Origin: Euonymus europaeus
Taxonomy: Eukaryota; Streptophyta; Magnoliopsida; Celastrales; Celastraceae
Length of the DNA: 64,000 nucleotides
Direction: 5' to 3'
NCBI GenBank assembly: GCA_963580455.1
Contig: OY756972.1
Coordinates: forward strand, 14,833,001-14,897,000
Part shown: piece after piece, positions 48,651-61,400 of the stretch
Numbering within the stretch: position 1 is the stretch's first letter
Layout of the letters: each line of letters starts with the position of its first letter
Notes under the pieces: generated by a model
Databases searched by the model: none
Told to the model about the DNA's origin: nothing
Seen by the model: only the letters and a program-made list of their open reading frames with translations
Program-made: the position numbers and the translations under genes

Positions 48651-51040
48651 TGTTGGACCATAGGTCCTACATTTGTGTTTTGATGCAAAAATACATATTG
48701 GACTATTTGATTGTGCTTAACTTTGGATGAATTTGGATAAATCATGAAATGAATTATATCTACTGATTTGAGCTTCATTATATATCTTTGGAATCATGTT
48801 TGATCATGTATGATATAAATTGGACGAATCTGGACTGACTTATTTTTCGATGCTAAAATCTGTCACAACATCACACTGCGCACACATTGATTGAACAGTC
48901 ATAACTTATTCATATTAGCTCTGATTGACTTGATTCTTGTTCTGAAAATTATTTAAGACACTCTGGAATTTTTCATTGTCAAATAGTGTCAGGTCAATTT
49001 TATGCTTATCAGGTTCAATTTATCTGTTGAAATAAATTCACCTGTGTAGTCATTAAACTGGGCTAGTTGAGATTTGCATGATCAAATTGAATGACCAAAT
49101 GACCTCAGTTACAAGTGAAATTTTTTATGCACATTCAATTATATATGAAATGATTTATCATGTGCTTACTTGAATTTTATTAAGCTTATAACATGTTGAT
49201 TAACCTAAGTGCTAGCATTGAAGCTCTTTGAGCTTACAAGCAAAAATGGGATGTTTTGTCATCTATTCTTTTTGTAGGCTTAATCAACTAATCATCATGA
49301 GCCTATTTGAAGTATCATGAAGCTGATTCTATTGAGAAAATTTGTGCATCATGATTTGAAGCTCATGTAGACAAGTTTGGACATGGTCAACCCTACTTGG
49401 TTCAAGGTTGACATTTTGTGTGCAAGAAATGGTTCCAGCCGTGTGCATTGTATTATTATTGCTGGAGAATTAACTCAAGAACTTCTAGAAGCTTTATTAT
49501 TTGATTTGGAGTCAACAAAGTAGAGGGAATACAAGTTTGAAATACTTGGTTGGTAGTGTGCCTAACACTTGCACTATGGAGACAAGGAAGAGACAAGGGA
49601 GAGACAAGATGACATAAAGTTATAATATTTTCCAGAATTTAAGATGGACTTGTTTGGCATTCCTTGAGAGAGAGTTGCTTCATGAAGAAGACTCATTTGA
49701 TTGATCCAAACAAGGTGCAACTCAAAAGGACAACTCTTGACAAAATGATGCCAACGGCTTGATCTTCAATGGCTGAGATCAATTTCATTTGAATTAAAGA
49801 AAGGTCCAGATTTGAAAGTAGCTTCAAGGGCCAAGATTTGAAGATGTATTGATCCAATGGCTGAGTTGGTTTTGTTTGTTTTGAAGAGAGAAGGGTCGGC
49901 CATTCTTGCAAGGTGAAAAAAAAGCATTTGCAAATTTTTACTAAGTGTTCAAGCTTATTTGCTCTCAACTTCATCTTCTTGATTCAAGCTTCTTCCTTGC
50001 GATCTCTTGCTACCACTTTGATTACATTCAAGCCATCATCTTCCTATTTGAAAGAGAGATCCAAAAACTCCTTGAACCACCCCAAAATCTTTCTACCCTT
50101 GGGTACTCTTGGTGTGTTCTTGAGAGTTCTTCAACAAAGCTTCACCTAAACCTATTCTTGATCTAGTGTGAGCTTTGTGTGAGATTACAAGAGTGTTTGC
50201 TACACATTTGAATCCAAACCCATTTGAGCAACATCTTGTGAATTTGAGTGTTCTCCAACTATATATAGCCTAGAGCTAATCTTGAGAGAACCAAAATCCA
50301 AATACTTGTAAAAGTCCCTTTTGAGGGCATTACCTTTGAGAGGTGTGTGAAAGTTTAAGGTTAGCTTCAAACCTTGTTGGTGTACAAGTTTGGGGTGTTC
50401 TTGGAAACCCTAAGTTTGTGGTGAACTTGCAAAACCACATATATCCTTTAGTGGATTGGGAAATCCTAAGCTTGAGGGCTTAGGTAGTGGATGTAGGTGT
50501 GAGCACCGAACCACTATATATCCTTGTGCACACTATTTTGATTTCATTGCTTGTTTGTGTGTTAGACTTGCTGCCTTGTAGTGACTTATTTTTGATTATC
50601 ATTCTATTGGTGTTATTGTTGATTTGTGTGCCTTAGAAGTTGATATTAGGGTGTTGCTTGCTGCCATTGCTTGTTGGGATATTGCTTGTGGTTGAACAAC
50701 TTGTGATTATTGAATTCTAGGTATACTTTTGATTGTTAATTTTCCAGAATACCAATCTGTCCGTGAATTGTTTATATATCTAGACTTTGAATTTTGAGCT
50801 GAATTTTTGATATAGTGTTCATTGACGTGTTGTAATATTGCATATCAAATTTCGTTACATTCCGAGTTGAATTGCTAGGTCAATCTGCATTTACACGATT
50901 ATTGCGCAGATTTGCATTCTTGACATTGCCTTAATCATTTGTGAGTTTTTAGGTTGTGGTTTTGTGCTTGGGGTTTATACTTAGTTTTTTAAAACACAAT
51001 TCACCCCCCCCCCCCCTCTTGTGTTAGCCTAGTGATTTCA
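48651..51040 (+). repeat. Copia 3' LTR
   Basis: Starts TGTTGGACCATAGG and ends GTGATTTCA. It carries a run of 14 C near 51003-51016 where the 5' LTR has a shorter CCCTCCCT, which explains most of its extra length. Confidence 0.95.
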
Positions 51041-51890
51041 GTCCTTGCACCAATGTGACTTCCACATATCCCCTCATGCACCTCGCGGAGTGCGTAATCT
51101 GCCTCTCGGGATGCTAGGAACTTCAGGTAGGGAATAGTAAATGATCTCCGGTATAACTTTTTCCGTATCAGGGTATACTGAGCTGCTCTCTTTTGGAGGC
51201 TTTTTTGCTTGGTTGCGATCCTCAAGCAAACCTTCATCTTCCAAGAATTGCCTGATAAGGTCCATCCAACTCGGCTTTGAGTCAACATCAATGTCTGCCA
51301 TCAAAGTTTGAACTTCAATGCTCTGCTATGGCATGTTATGGCAGTATTTCCACTTGCATTGAAGTGGGCACCTGGGCTGAAGAGGGGGATGCCAACCGTG
51401 CTAACACGTCAACCTTTGAGTTTTCTCCTTTTGGAATTTACCTGACCTTTATCTTGGGGATTCTCTCCATCAGTTCCTTCATCTTCGCCAAATATTTAAT
51501 CATGTTTGGCCCTTTTGCTTCATATTTTCCTTTGATCTGCTCAGTGACTAACTATGAGTCGCTGTTAACAATCAAATTTTTAACTTCCAGCTGCTCGACA
51601 AGTCGTAATCCTGCCAATAGCACTTCATATTCTGCCTTATTGTTTGAGGCCATGAAACTGAACCGCAAAGCATGTTCCACAGTCATGCCCCCCGGGCAAG
51701 TAGGAGAATGCCAGCACCACTGCCTTCCTGGTTGGATGACCCATCCACAAACAATTGCCACTGCTCAGGTACAGAATCAACATTGTCCTGGTTGGTCTCC
51801 TTGTAGCATTCAATGATAAAATCAGCCAAGGTTTGCGCCTTGATAACTTGCCTTGGTTGAAAATTGATGTCAAATTCTCCCAATTCAATA
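51041..51890 (-). pseudogene. Tat second RNase H and integrase N-terminus
   Basis: On the minus strand 'QWQLFVDGSSNQEGSGAGILL' (about 51710-51770) starts an RNase H-like domain separate from the one at 51926-52480, typical of the Tat branch. 'FMASNNKAEYEVLLAGLRL' carries its Glu, and 'VNSDS' its Asp. The linker 'LYRRSFTIPYLKFL' and integrase zinc part 'REVHEGICGSHIGART' run to the copia insertion at 51040. Frames shift several times and stops occur, so no protein can be made. Confidence 0.82.
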
Positions 51891-51925
51891 GCCTACTTCA
51901 CCAACCTCCCTGAAGTGTTTGGCTT

Positions 51926-53130
51926 TTAAAGGACATTCTTGAGTGGATGGTCAGTTAAAATAATGATTGAATGTGCTTGGAAATAAGGCCTTAACTTCCT
52001 CGCTGCCACTATTAATGAAAGAGCTTGCTTCTCAACTTGGGTGTACCTTGTTTCTGCATCGATCATCACCCTGCTAACATAGTGCACCGGTCTTTGCACT
52101 TTGTCAACCTCACTTACTAGCACTGCGCTAACTGTATGTTGTGATACTGCTAAGTATAGGTACAAGACTTTGCCCTCTTTCGGACAAGTCAAAAGTGGGG
52201 GCTGACCTAGATAATCTTTAAGATTTTCAAAGGCAATTTGACACTCATATGTCCAATTAAACTCCTTTGCCTTTTTCAATGCTTGGAAGAATGGTCGGCA
52301 CTTGTCCCCGGACCATGCAAGAAACCTTCCTAGTGATGCTTCTCGGCCGGTCAGTTTTTGAACCTCATTGGCATTCCGTGGCAACTCCATCTGAAGGATT
52401 GCTTCCACTTTTTCAGGATTCATCTCAATCCCTCTACTAGTTACAAGGAAACCAAGGAACTTCCCTAATTCCACGCACAAAAGCACACTTTTTCGAGTTG
52501 AGTTTTATCCCAAACTGGTCAAGTGTATCAAAGACCTTACGCAAGTCAGTAGGGTGATCCTCAGCTTTCTTGCTCTTCACCACCATGTCATCCACATAAG
52601 CTTCCACAGACTTCCCGATCTGATCTTTGAAAATGTGATTCACCAACCTTTGGTCGGTGGCTCTAGGATTCTTTAAGTCGAAAGGCATTACCTTGTAGCA
52701 ATACTTCCCCTCTAGTGTAATAAACGAGGTAGCTTCCTGGTCTTCGGGATGCATTTTTATTTGATGGTACCCCGAATAGGCATCCAAGAAGCTCAAGAGC
52801 TGATGCCCCGAAGTAGCGTCTACCAGCTGATCAATCTTCGGTAATGGATAGCTATCCTTAGGACATGATTTATTCAAATCAGTGAAATCAACACACATCC
52901 TCCACTTTCCATTAGCTTTCCTCACCATGACCACATTGGCTAGCCAGTCAGGGTTTTGAACTTTTCGGATGAAATCAGCATCCATTAGCTTCCTTACGTC
53001 TTCCTTGATCGCTTCTTGACATAATGCTTAGTTGGTGCGTTATTACATCAGCGCTATGCGAGGCATCTTATCAGTACTCCATGCAAAGGTACCAACACTC
53101 CTTAAGAGTAATTCAGTTATTTCGTTCAAC
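51926..53130 (-). pseudogene. Tat reverse transcriptase and RNase H
   Basis: Copies element RNA into DNA. From right to left: 'FAWSTDKMPRI' near 53080, 'VQNPDWLANVVMVRKANGKW', 'FTDLNKSCPKDSYPLPKID', 'LLSFLDAYSGYHQIKM' and the active site 'AYVDDMVVKS'. After a frameshift near 52480 it continues with the thumb and connection and an RNase H ('FQALKKAKEFNWTYECQIAF', 'LYLYLAVSQHTVSAVLV', 'ILTDHPLKN'). The first RNase H Asp of the usual LYLAVS-type motif is absent, as is common in Tat. A stop near 53035 separates the first motif from the rest. Confidence 0.88.
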
Positions 53131-53207
53131 ACCTTTCTTAAGGGAGCGTTCAACGGAGTATAACTATTAAACCGATCTGGTGGACCAGTCTGAGATTTCT
53201 TGGAGGA

Positions 53208-54370
53208 TTACTCACCTCGTTTGTTGTCCTCCCTTCTTGATTTCTTATCATTGCCTAGCTGGCCGCCTCCCGATCCTCCTGAGCGGCCCTTGTTTCCTGA
53301 GCCCTTAGCCCGGTCAAGGGAGGTTCGTATAGAAAATCGAGATGACTTCAACGAATCAATTTCCTTAATATACTTCTCTGTCCTAGCGAGAAGTTCGTCC
53401 ATAGACTGGGGTGCATCAGTGTATAATGAATTACAAAACTGCTAATGACAAATGATCCTGATCAGAGCAGCATTTGCTACAGTAATCTGTACATCTGGGA
53501 TCTCTAGGCACATATGATTGAATCTCCCTATGAAATCACGAAATGATTCTCCTTTCTTGTGTTCAATCACCATCAAGTCTTGATTGGTGGTCTTGGGCTT
53601 TCTAGCACTTGTAAATCGGAGGCTGAACTTCGTTGATAGGTCCTGGAAGCTGTAGATGTTGTGCTGGGGAAGGTTAATGAACCAAGTCCGAGCTTGTCTG
53701 ATAAGCGTGGAGGGGAATGCCTTGCAAAAAATTACATGCGATGCTCCTCGGCACTCCATCATGGACTTGTATCCCATGACGTGATCATAGAGATCCTTCT
53801 TTCTATCATACTGCTCAAGGTTGGGGAGCCTAAAGTCACGAGGTATCTCTGTTTTGAGAATGTCCCTAGAGAAGTGAGTCATGGAACTGTCCCACATCTC
53901 ATCAATGATATTGGGCCCTTGTAGGGCCGCCAGCTTGCGATATACCTCTTGGAGATGCTTATTTGCATCTTCGTTGATGTTGGAGTGGTAAGTATTCCTG
54001 TTGTTGTTGGAGTTCCCTTCTCAGTTCACATCTTTCCTTTTGCTCCTAGAGTCCGCAGAGCGAGAGTTTCTATCATCCTCATTCCTTTGAGTCGTCTGGG
54101 GTGGGGATTGCTGATTGGCCATCATCATTTCAGTGAGTAGCTGTACTTGTTGGCAGAGTTGATTAAACCGTTCAACACTTATGGGAGACCAACTGCCTCC
54201 TGTGGTGGTACCCAGAGGTTTCCCCCTTCTTGGAGCTGGGATGCGCCTACAGGTGCCTCTTGTCTGGTAGCATTCTCTAGATCTTGGGGTTGCTGCTCGG
54301 CATCATCAACCAGATGTTGAGCATGAGATGTCTCAGAATCATTCACGTTGGTTCTTCTAGGTCTAACCAT
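53208..54370 (-). pseudogene. Tat Gag, broken
   Basis: The structural protein of the Tat element. An ATG at 54368-54370 lies 26 bp from the primer-binding site. The N-terminal 63 codons ('MVRPRRTNVNDSETSHAQ') are Gln/Glu-rich. A frame change near 54180 leads to the retrotransposon Gag core at 53442-53897: 'IPRDFRLPNLEQYDRKKD', 'MECRGASHVIFCKAFPSTL', 'ARTWFINLPQHNIYSFQDL' and 'RFNHMCLEIPD'. A further piece at 53208-53402 is Ser/Gly/Lys-rich. Beyond it 'YTPLNAPLRKVLNEI' is the usual sequence just before the zinc-knuckle region, but no CCHC knuckle or protease follows. Confidence 0.8.
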
Positions 54371-54395
54371 TGTAAATAAGGTGGTTTAGAGTTTT

Positions 54396-54412
54396 CCACA
54401 GGCGGCGCCAAA
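54396..54412 (-). other. Tat primer-binding site
   Basis: On the minus strand TTTGGCGCCGCCTGTGG begins two bases after the LTR end. It matches the site at 24903-24920 closely. Confidence 0.82.
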
Positions 54413-54413
54413 C

Positions 54414-54913
54414 TGATGACGTCAAAAAAGTGTCAGTCCCAAGAAGACGATCAGTCGGTTAGACCTACTGAAATGCACGATAATTGAGGGTGAAGATCCT
54501 TCCTGCGCAGTAAGCAAACGTGAGCTAAAGGCCGCACCAGAGGTTGTCCTCTGGCGTTGGCGCTCCGACGCTCAAGTTAGTTCGTATTTAAATTAAGGAG
54601 AGCTCGATAGCTTTTTGTAAGCAAAAGTACAGATTGTGATTAGAGTTTAAGTACCTGACTTTGAGAGCCCTATATAGGAGTTGAGGAATCCAAGTTTAAA
54701 TAACATTAGGACTCTCAACTCGTATCCACACCGTTAATCATTGATTGGAGTCTGAGTCTTCATAGGACTCTTCTCTCAATAGGATTCAAAATCATCTTCA
54801 AGGTTAGTTTCCCAATTATAGTAGGAAATATCATTCTACTGTGTTCCTCCTCGGTAGACTAAGAAGGTAGAAGGACATTGAAATATCATTCTACTATGTT
54901 CCTCCTCGGTAGA
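54414..54913 (-). repeat. Tat element 5' LTR, outer part missing
   Basis: Matches 36119-36610 in order, starting TGATGACGTCA, with a TATATA box near 54671. At its outer end a segment of about 45 bp ending 'ttcctcctcggtaga' is repeated. Then similarity stops in AT-rich sequence, so about 150 bp of U3 are missing and no target duplication can be seen. Confidence 0.78.
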
Positions 54914-56240
54914 AATAAGAAAAATAAAAAAAAGAAAATAAAATTAAAATAAGTAGGATAAATAAAAATAAAATAAAGATAAAATGTTGGGAACCAACTT
55001 TTAAGGACTATACGATATTAAATTATCACAAATCTCATTTCAAACATATTAACATCTTAAATCATATAATTGACACATAAATCAAACAAATACCAAAATC
55101 ATTCTTGTAACACATAATTCACATATAGGCATGTTTCAAATACATAACACATTAACATGTTAAACAATAAATCAACGTAATGAATGGGATCTCGGTTCCC
55201 CTTTTTATTGGCAATTGATTATCCCAACCATACTATTAAATTAGCATGATTGGAATTTTATAATTAGTTGCCTTAATGAAATGAGTACATAATATCACAT
55301 GTCGAATTTTGTTATCATGCAATTTTCCAATCCAAATATACATAAAACCCCAAAGCCCACATTGTTCATACAGCCCACAATTTATGCAAATCATCCATGT
55401 AGCCCAATTATCCTTGAATTAATCCCCATTGTTAACCGATAATATACCACCCAAGGCCCAAGCAATTAACTCATGTATAAAGCCCCAAAACATGCAAAAA
55501 ATCATAAACCCTATCCAATTTCAATGCTTAACCTCAGTCCCTACAATCCACAAATTTCCAAAACTCAAGAAAAATGAGACAGGAAAAATTTATTCAACAG
55601 TTATCCACTTCATGTTCATGTAGCCAAAACGAATAACAAAAATCGCATAGAACCAGAGGATTCATTCCACAAACATATTGATCAAAAGCAAGAATAACAA
55701 ACACCCATTCCCTTAATTTTAAGAATTTCAAAGACAAATAGTTGGCGTGACCATTTATATCATATAACACCATCCTCATTAACAAACTTCCAGCAGCCTA
55801 AGCACACTAATAGAAAGCACAAGAATCTTAATTACAGATCTTAGCAAACTACACTATATCATAGTGGATGTATTTTCAATCATCGAAACATCAAAACATG
55901 CATCTCTTGAAACTAACAGAGCAAGTACAAAAAGCATGAAAAACCAATGGATCAAATGAAATCGAAAACGGCCATATACCTCCCCAATCAAAGCAAAAAC
56001 CGACTATTCAAGAAACAACCCACAGTAGAGAAAACTCCAAGATTATAGAAGTGGGTCGAAGGAAAGGTTATGTTAAGATAATGAAGATGGTGTTTCTGGT
56101 GACTTTGAGTGATTCGGTAATGGTGGATTTCTAGAAGAGGGTGGCTGCGATAGTGATGATGATGGATCTTTATGAATTCCGGATAGAAACAGGGAAGAGG
56201 TGATTTCGACAGAAAATACAAAATCAAAACCCAGAGAATT
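54914..56240. other. AT-rich sequence, no gene seen
   Basis: Starts with an A/T-only low-complexity tract (about 54914-54985). The rest shows no convincing coding frame. A frame at 55988-56227 (minus) is His-rich low complexity and is not counted as a gene. The origin is unknown; it may be old LTR sequence. Confidence 0.4.
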
Positions 56241-58386
56241 TGTCACGCCCCGTTTCCGGAAACGCGACTGGGTGCTCTCTCCGCACCCTTCCTAGGTCAC
56301 TAGTGTGAACATCCGGGATCAATCGGAAATCCGGCGGCACCTCCCCGTATATCGGAGAGTGCCCACCTGCATCAGAAATGCAGCAACAACAACATCACAC
56401 TAGCAACCTAGCAAACATATGCCTCGGGCCTCAACCACATGCAATCCTGACCCTAGGCCTCAGGCCATCCACTACCAGCATGCACAAACTGATGGCATCA
56501 CATATAAATCAACACACAGATTTATAACACATCAAATATAACCATATATCAACATCTACATCCACCTACAAGCACCACCGTGCCAAATGGTTATATTTTC
56601 TCAACATAGATATACTACATACACCCACATGCATAGAGTATATCTCTAGCACCCTATTCTATCCAGGGCCATCCATGACACGACCTGCTCACCGATCCGC
56701 AGCACCAGTACCTGTACCAGTGTCTCCTGTGGAAGGAAGAAAGTAAAGGAGTGAGCTAGAAGCTCAGTAGGGTATGAAGTAAACATCAATATAAGCTGAA
56801 CCAAAGGAAAGTAATGCATCAATATGTTCCTACCACATGAACGTATACTCAACAATTCACATCAACATTTACCCGGATAACCCCTTCGGAGCATAACAAC
56901 CACAATATCATTGCAACTCAATGAAATATTGCACGGGAGCAAGCTCACCACAACCAACCACTCCTAGGATCATCCGGTTGCGTGAACCTATCACGCCCGC
57001 ACCCCACAAGGCAAGTCACTCTTGACCTTACCCCTAGTGCGTTATCCTACTTGGAGTTCACATGACTCAGTGGTAACTCTCATCACCTCGTCATCCCCCC
57101 AAGTAGCTTTCAAGAAACCTAAAGGTTCCCGAGTCCATACCCGGTCCCCCATGCAACTCTAATGCATTATGTCATGACATGCTGAATAGATATATATACG
57201 AACAACCTACATATATATATACATAACTACCATGATGCATGAACGGAAATCACATCGTGTCCATAGGAGATGGAACACACACACTCGGGTCATGCAACAT
57301 CAAGAATCAACAAGAATCACAATTAGGGTTCGTTTCCCCTTAGGAGCAATTAAGGCGGAAACACAAATGGAACGACCAATGAGGAATCGAAAAGCTCTTT
57401 ACATATCGAAAACGAACGATAGAAAGTATGGTTGGAAATCCCCTACCTCGTGTCGAGTAAATTACCACAATTTCCCAAATTCCGTTCCTAGGGTTCCGGT
57501 TTGCCCAAACCTACAATGTGGCATAACCGAACCCTCACAAGCATCAATAAACAACCAACAACTCATATAAACATCAATTATATCCATAATTTCGAAATTA
57601 CTCACCTTCTTTCTCTAGAAATTTCTCCAAAATCCTCCAAACTCAACCCAAGCTCAACTCTACTCCAAATCACAAACCAATCTACATAAACATCCAAAAT
57701 CAACCTATAAACAATATATCTAAAGCATAGCACTCAACTCTTCAAGAATCTAACAAATCTAGAAAAACCTAGAATTTACAAAAACTATGAAAAACTTACC
57801 AAATCACTTGAATCAACCTTGAATCTTCCTTACTTAGCTTCAAGGATCATCAATCTTCAATCCCCAAGCCAAAATATTGCTAAAATCACTTTCTCTCTCT
57901 TCTTCTCTCTCTCTTTCTCTCTCTACTCGGGAGCTTCTCCAAGAAAATATGAAGAAATGTCTAAAAACTGGCTTAAAAACTGATTTCCCGATAACCGTCC
58001 GGACGCTCCAAGTGACCGTCCGGACGCTTCACTGTTCTCTCAACACTCTGCCCACCTCATAGGCTTAACCGTCCGGACGCCTCGTTAGACCGTCCGGACG
58101 GTCTATTGTTCACCGCACCAAAATTTTCTCTAAAAATGAATCTGCCCCAGTTCCTTCACAAACCGTCCGGACGGCTGTTTTCCAAAAACCCGGTTTTTCT
58201 CACTTTTATTTTCCGGCTCGGTTCAAGCTTCGATTTGATATATTACAAGCCCGAAACGGACATGTATACTAAAAGTTATGCCCCATTTACCGAACCAAGC
58301 TCCCAAACTATTTTTCTATGATTCCGTACCTCACGGATCATCCGTATTTCGACTCAAAACTAAAATTTTTGGGTCGGGGTTTCACA
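56241..58386 (-). repeat. Tekay-type 3' LTR
   Basis: 2146 bp, bounded by TGTCACGCCCC and GGGTTTCACA. Its outer 658 bp match 63343-64000 nearly exactly. It holds five palindromes near its sense 5' end, annotated separately. Confidence 0.93.
57995..58173. repeat. Five CGTCCGGACG palindromes in the LTR
   Basis: CCGTCCGGACG occurs at 57995-58005, 58016-58026, 58069-58079, 58090-58100 and 58163-58173, all in the same orientation. The core CGTCCGGACG is a perfect 10-bp palindrome. The spacing is uneven (21, 53, 21 and 73 bp). The position, 210-390 bp inside the sense 5' end of the LTR, is where U3 promoter elements would lie. The role is unknown. Confidence 0.85.
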
Positions 58387-58400
58387 TCCTCCCCCCCTTA
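58387..58400 (-). other. Tekay-type polypurine tract
   Basis: On the minus strand TAAGGGGGGGAGGA directly adjoins the 3' LTR, as expected for the plus-strand primer. Confidence 0.85.
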
Positions 58401-58424
58401 ATAAAATTTCGTCCCGAAATTTAA

Positions 58425-61400
58425 CTACACACACGTACCTGAATCTCCGAACAACTCCGGGTACCTTTCCATCATTCGAGACTCCAACTCCCAAGTTGCT
58501 TCTTCAACTCCGTGGTACATCCATATCGCTTTTACCAATGGTATCACACTCGACCTCGTGACCTTGTTCTGTCGGTCTAGAATCTTCACCGGGTGAAGAG
58601 TGTAGCTCCCATCTTCCTCAACTTCCAACGTAGTCCAATCTATCACATGCGACGGATCCGGCTCATATTTCCGAAGCATAGATACATGGAATACCTTGTG
58701 AACCTTCTCAAGCTTCGGTGGAAGTGCCAAACGGTACGCCACCGTTCCAACTGTCTCCAAAATCTCAAATGGCCCCACAAACCTCGGTGCCAACTTCCCA
58801 TGCTTGCTATATCTCTGAATTCCCCGTCTCGGACTAATCTTCAAGAAAACCTTATCGCCTACAACGAACTCCAAAGGTCTCCTCCTCCGGTCAGCATAAG
58901 ACTTCTGTCGGCTCTGTGCGGTGATCAACCGCTTCCGTATCTCATCAACTCTCTCTCGTGCTTCTTTGACCATCTCCGGTCCTGACACAACTTTCTCCCC
59001 AACCTCTGCCTAACACAAAGGCGACCTACAAGGCCTCCCGTAGAGCGCCTCGTAAGGTGCCATCCCGATACTACTTTGGAAAGAGTTGTTATACACAAAC
59101 TCCGCCAAATGTAAGTACCGATCCCAACTTCCTCCAAAATCAACTACACATGCCCGTAGCATATCCTCCAAAACCTATATGGTTCTCTCACTCTATCCAT
59201 CACTCTGAGGATGATATGCTGTAGAGAAATCCAACTTCGTTCCCAATGCCTCCTGTAAACTACTCCAGAATCTACCTGTGAACCTCGGGTCTCGGTCCGA
59301 CACAATAGATAATGGAATTTCGTGAAGTCTCACAATCTCCTTGACATACATAGTACTCAAGGTCTCCAATGAATCCGTCCTGTTCATGGGTAAGAAGTGT
59401 GCAGACTTAGTTAATCTGTCCACTATCACCCAAACCGCATCATGCCTCCTCTGAGTCATTGGCAATGCCGTCACAAAGTCCATTGTGATCTTCTCCCACT
59501 TCCATTCCGCTACTGGTAATGGTTGCAACAATCCAGCTGGTCTCTGATGTTCTGCCTTCACTTGTTGGCAAGTAAGACACTTCGTCACAAATCTAGCAAC
59601 ATCGGCCTTCATACCCTTCCACCAGAAACTCTGCTTCAAGTCTCGGTACATCTTCGTACCCCCGGGATGCATAGCAAACCAAGAATGATGTGCTTCCCTT
59701 AGAATCTCCTGTCTCAACTCATCTTCTTCGGGAACCACTAACCTTCCCGCATATCGTACTCCACCATCATTCCCTCGAACCCATCCAAGACTCTCATCAA
59801 TCACATCAAATGTATGATCTCCGTTTTGTGCATCTATAACCTTCTGAACCATCATAGGTCTCGAAGTCATAGAACACAAATGCACCTTTTCCTCTTGACT
59901 CCTCAACTCCAATCCAAACTCATTGATTGTCTCCACAATTTTCCACTCATGCATGAATAGGCTAGCAACTCTTTGCTTCCTACTCAATACATCCGCAACC
60001 ACATTTGCTTTACCAGGATGGTATTGCAAATTAAAATCAAAATCCTCTAAGTACTCCATCCACCGCCTTTGCCGTAAGTTCAACTCCTTTTGGGTGAATA
60101 GGTACTTAAGGCTTTTGTGATCCGAGAACACCTCAAACGTCTCTCCGTAGAGATAGTACCTCCATTGCTTAAGAGCAAATACTACTGCCGCCAACTCCAG
60201 ATCATGCACTGGATAGTTCCTCTCATGTGTCTTCAGCAACCTCGAACCATACTCTATCACTCGGCCCTGCTGCATCAACACACAACCCAACCCGACTCCA
60301 GATGCATCACAATACACCTGATAGCCAACATTCCTCTCCGGAACTACTAACACTGGAGGTGTTGTCAACCTCTTCTTCAACTCTTCAAATGCGGCCTCAC
60401 ATTCGTCTGTCCACACAAACGGCGTGCCCTTCTTCGTGAGCTGCGTCATCGGCGAAGCAACTCTCGAAAAATCCTCAATAAATCTCCGGTAGTAACCCGC
60501 CAATCCTAGAAAACTCCGGATCTCTGTCACATTCTTTGGTCTCTCCCAATTCAAAACCGACTCAACTTTGGAGTAGTCAACCGCTATGCCTTCTTGAGTG
60601 ATCACATGGCCTAGGAACTTTACTTTCGTGGCCCAAAATTCACACTTACTCAATTTAGCATACAATTGATTCTCCCTCAATGTCTATAACACTACTCTCA
60701 AGTGTTCTTCATGCTCTTCCTCCGTAGGAGAATAAATCAATATATCATCAATAAACACAACTACAAACTTGTCCAAAAACGGTCGAAGAACCCTTTGCAT
60801 TAGGTCCATGAATACCGTCGGGGCATTTGTCAACCCAAATGGCATCACAAGGAACTCATAATGCCCATAACGAGTTCTAAACGCTGTTTTCTGGATATCC
60901 TCATCCTTAATCCTCAACTGATGATAACCCGACCTCAAGTCAATCTTAGAGAAATGCCTAGCACCTCTCAATTGGTCAAACAAATCATTGATCCTAGGCA
61001 ACGGATACTTATTCCTCACTGTAACCTTATTCAACTGCCTATAATCAATACACATCCTCAAACTTCCATATTTCTTCTTGACGAACAACACCGGTGCTCC
61101 CCACGGGGACACACTCGGTCTAATGAACCCCAAGTCTAACAACTCCTCTAATTGAGAACTCAACTCCTTCAACTCTGCTAGAGCCATCCGATACGGCGGA
61201 ATCGAAATCGGCTTGACATTCGGATGTAACTCAATAGCAAAGTCGATCTCCCTCTTTGGAGGTAATCCCGGCAACTCTTCCGGAAATACATCCATAAACT
61301 CTTCCACTACCCGAATCATAGTAGCTACATCTCCCTTAGGAGCCGAACTCACCAAACTCGCAACTCTACAATCTAGGTACGAAGGATTATCCATGAAATG

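Larger units (their letters stand above)
40341..51040 (+). mobile_element. Young, nearly intact Ty1/copia element
   Basis: A 10.7-kb element with LTRs at 40341-42723 and 48651-51040, a tRNA-Met-type primer-binding site, gag, pol with domains in copia order (PR-INT-RT-RNH), and a purine tract. The LTRs differ at only about 20 sites in 2.38 kb by eye, so insertion was recent. The flanks are GTCAT (40336-40340) and GTCCT (51041-51045), a target duplication with one mismatch. Host integrase sequence resumes on both sides. Its long LTRs and 667-residue Gag suggest a SIRE- or Tork-like lineage, which I cannot settle. Confidence 0.95.
36119..54913 (-). mobile_element. Tat-type Ty3/gypsy element with a nested copia
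   Basis: Read on the minus strand the order is: 5' LTR (54414-54913), primer-binding site, gag, reverse transcriptase, RNase H, a second RNase H-like domain, integrase, an extra gene in antisense, purine tract, 3' LTR (36119-36771). The second RNase H and the antisense gene are marks of the Tat/Ogre branch. A copia element (40341-51040) sits within the integrase, leaving about 8.1 kb of Tat sequence. The two LTRs differ at roughly one base in ten by eye, and the genes are broken, so this is an old copy. Protease sequence is absent. Confidence 0.86.

Noticed and set aside
55988..56227. Minus-strand frame rich in His and Ser
   Set aside because: Low complexity, no domain, and no splice context that would support a gene.
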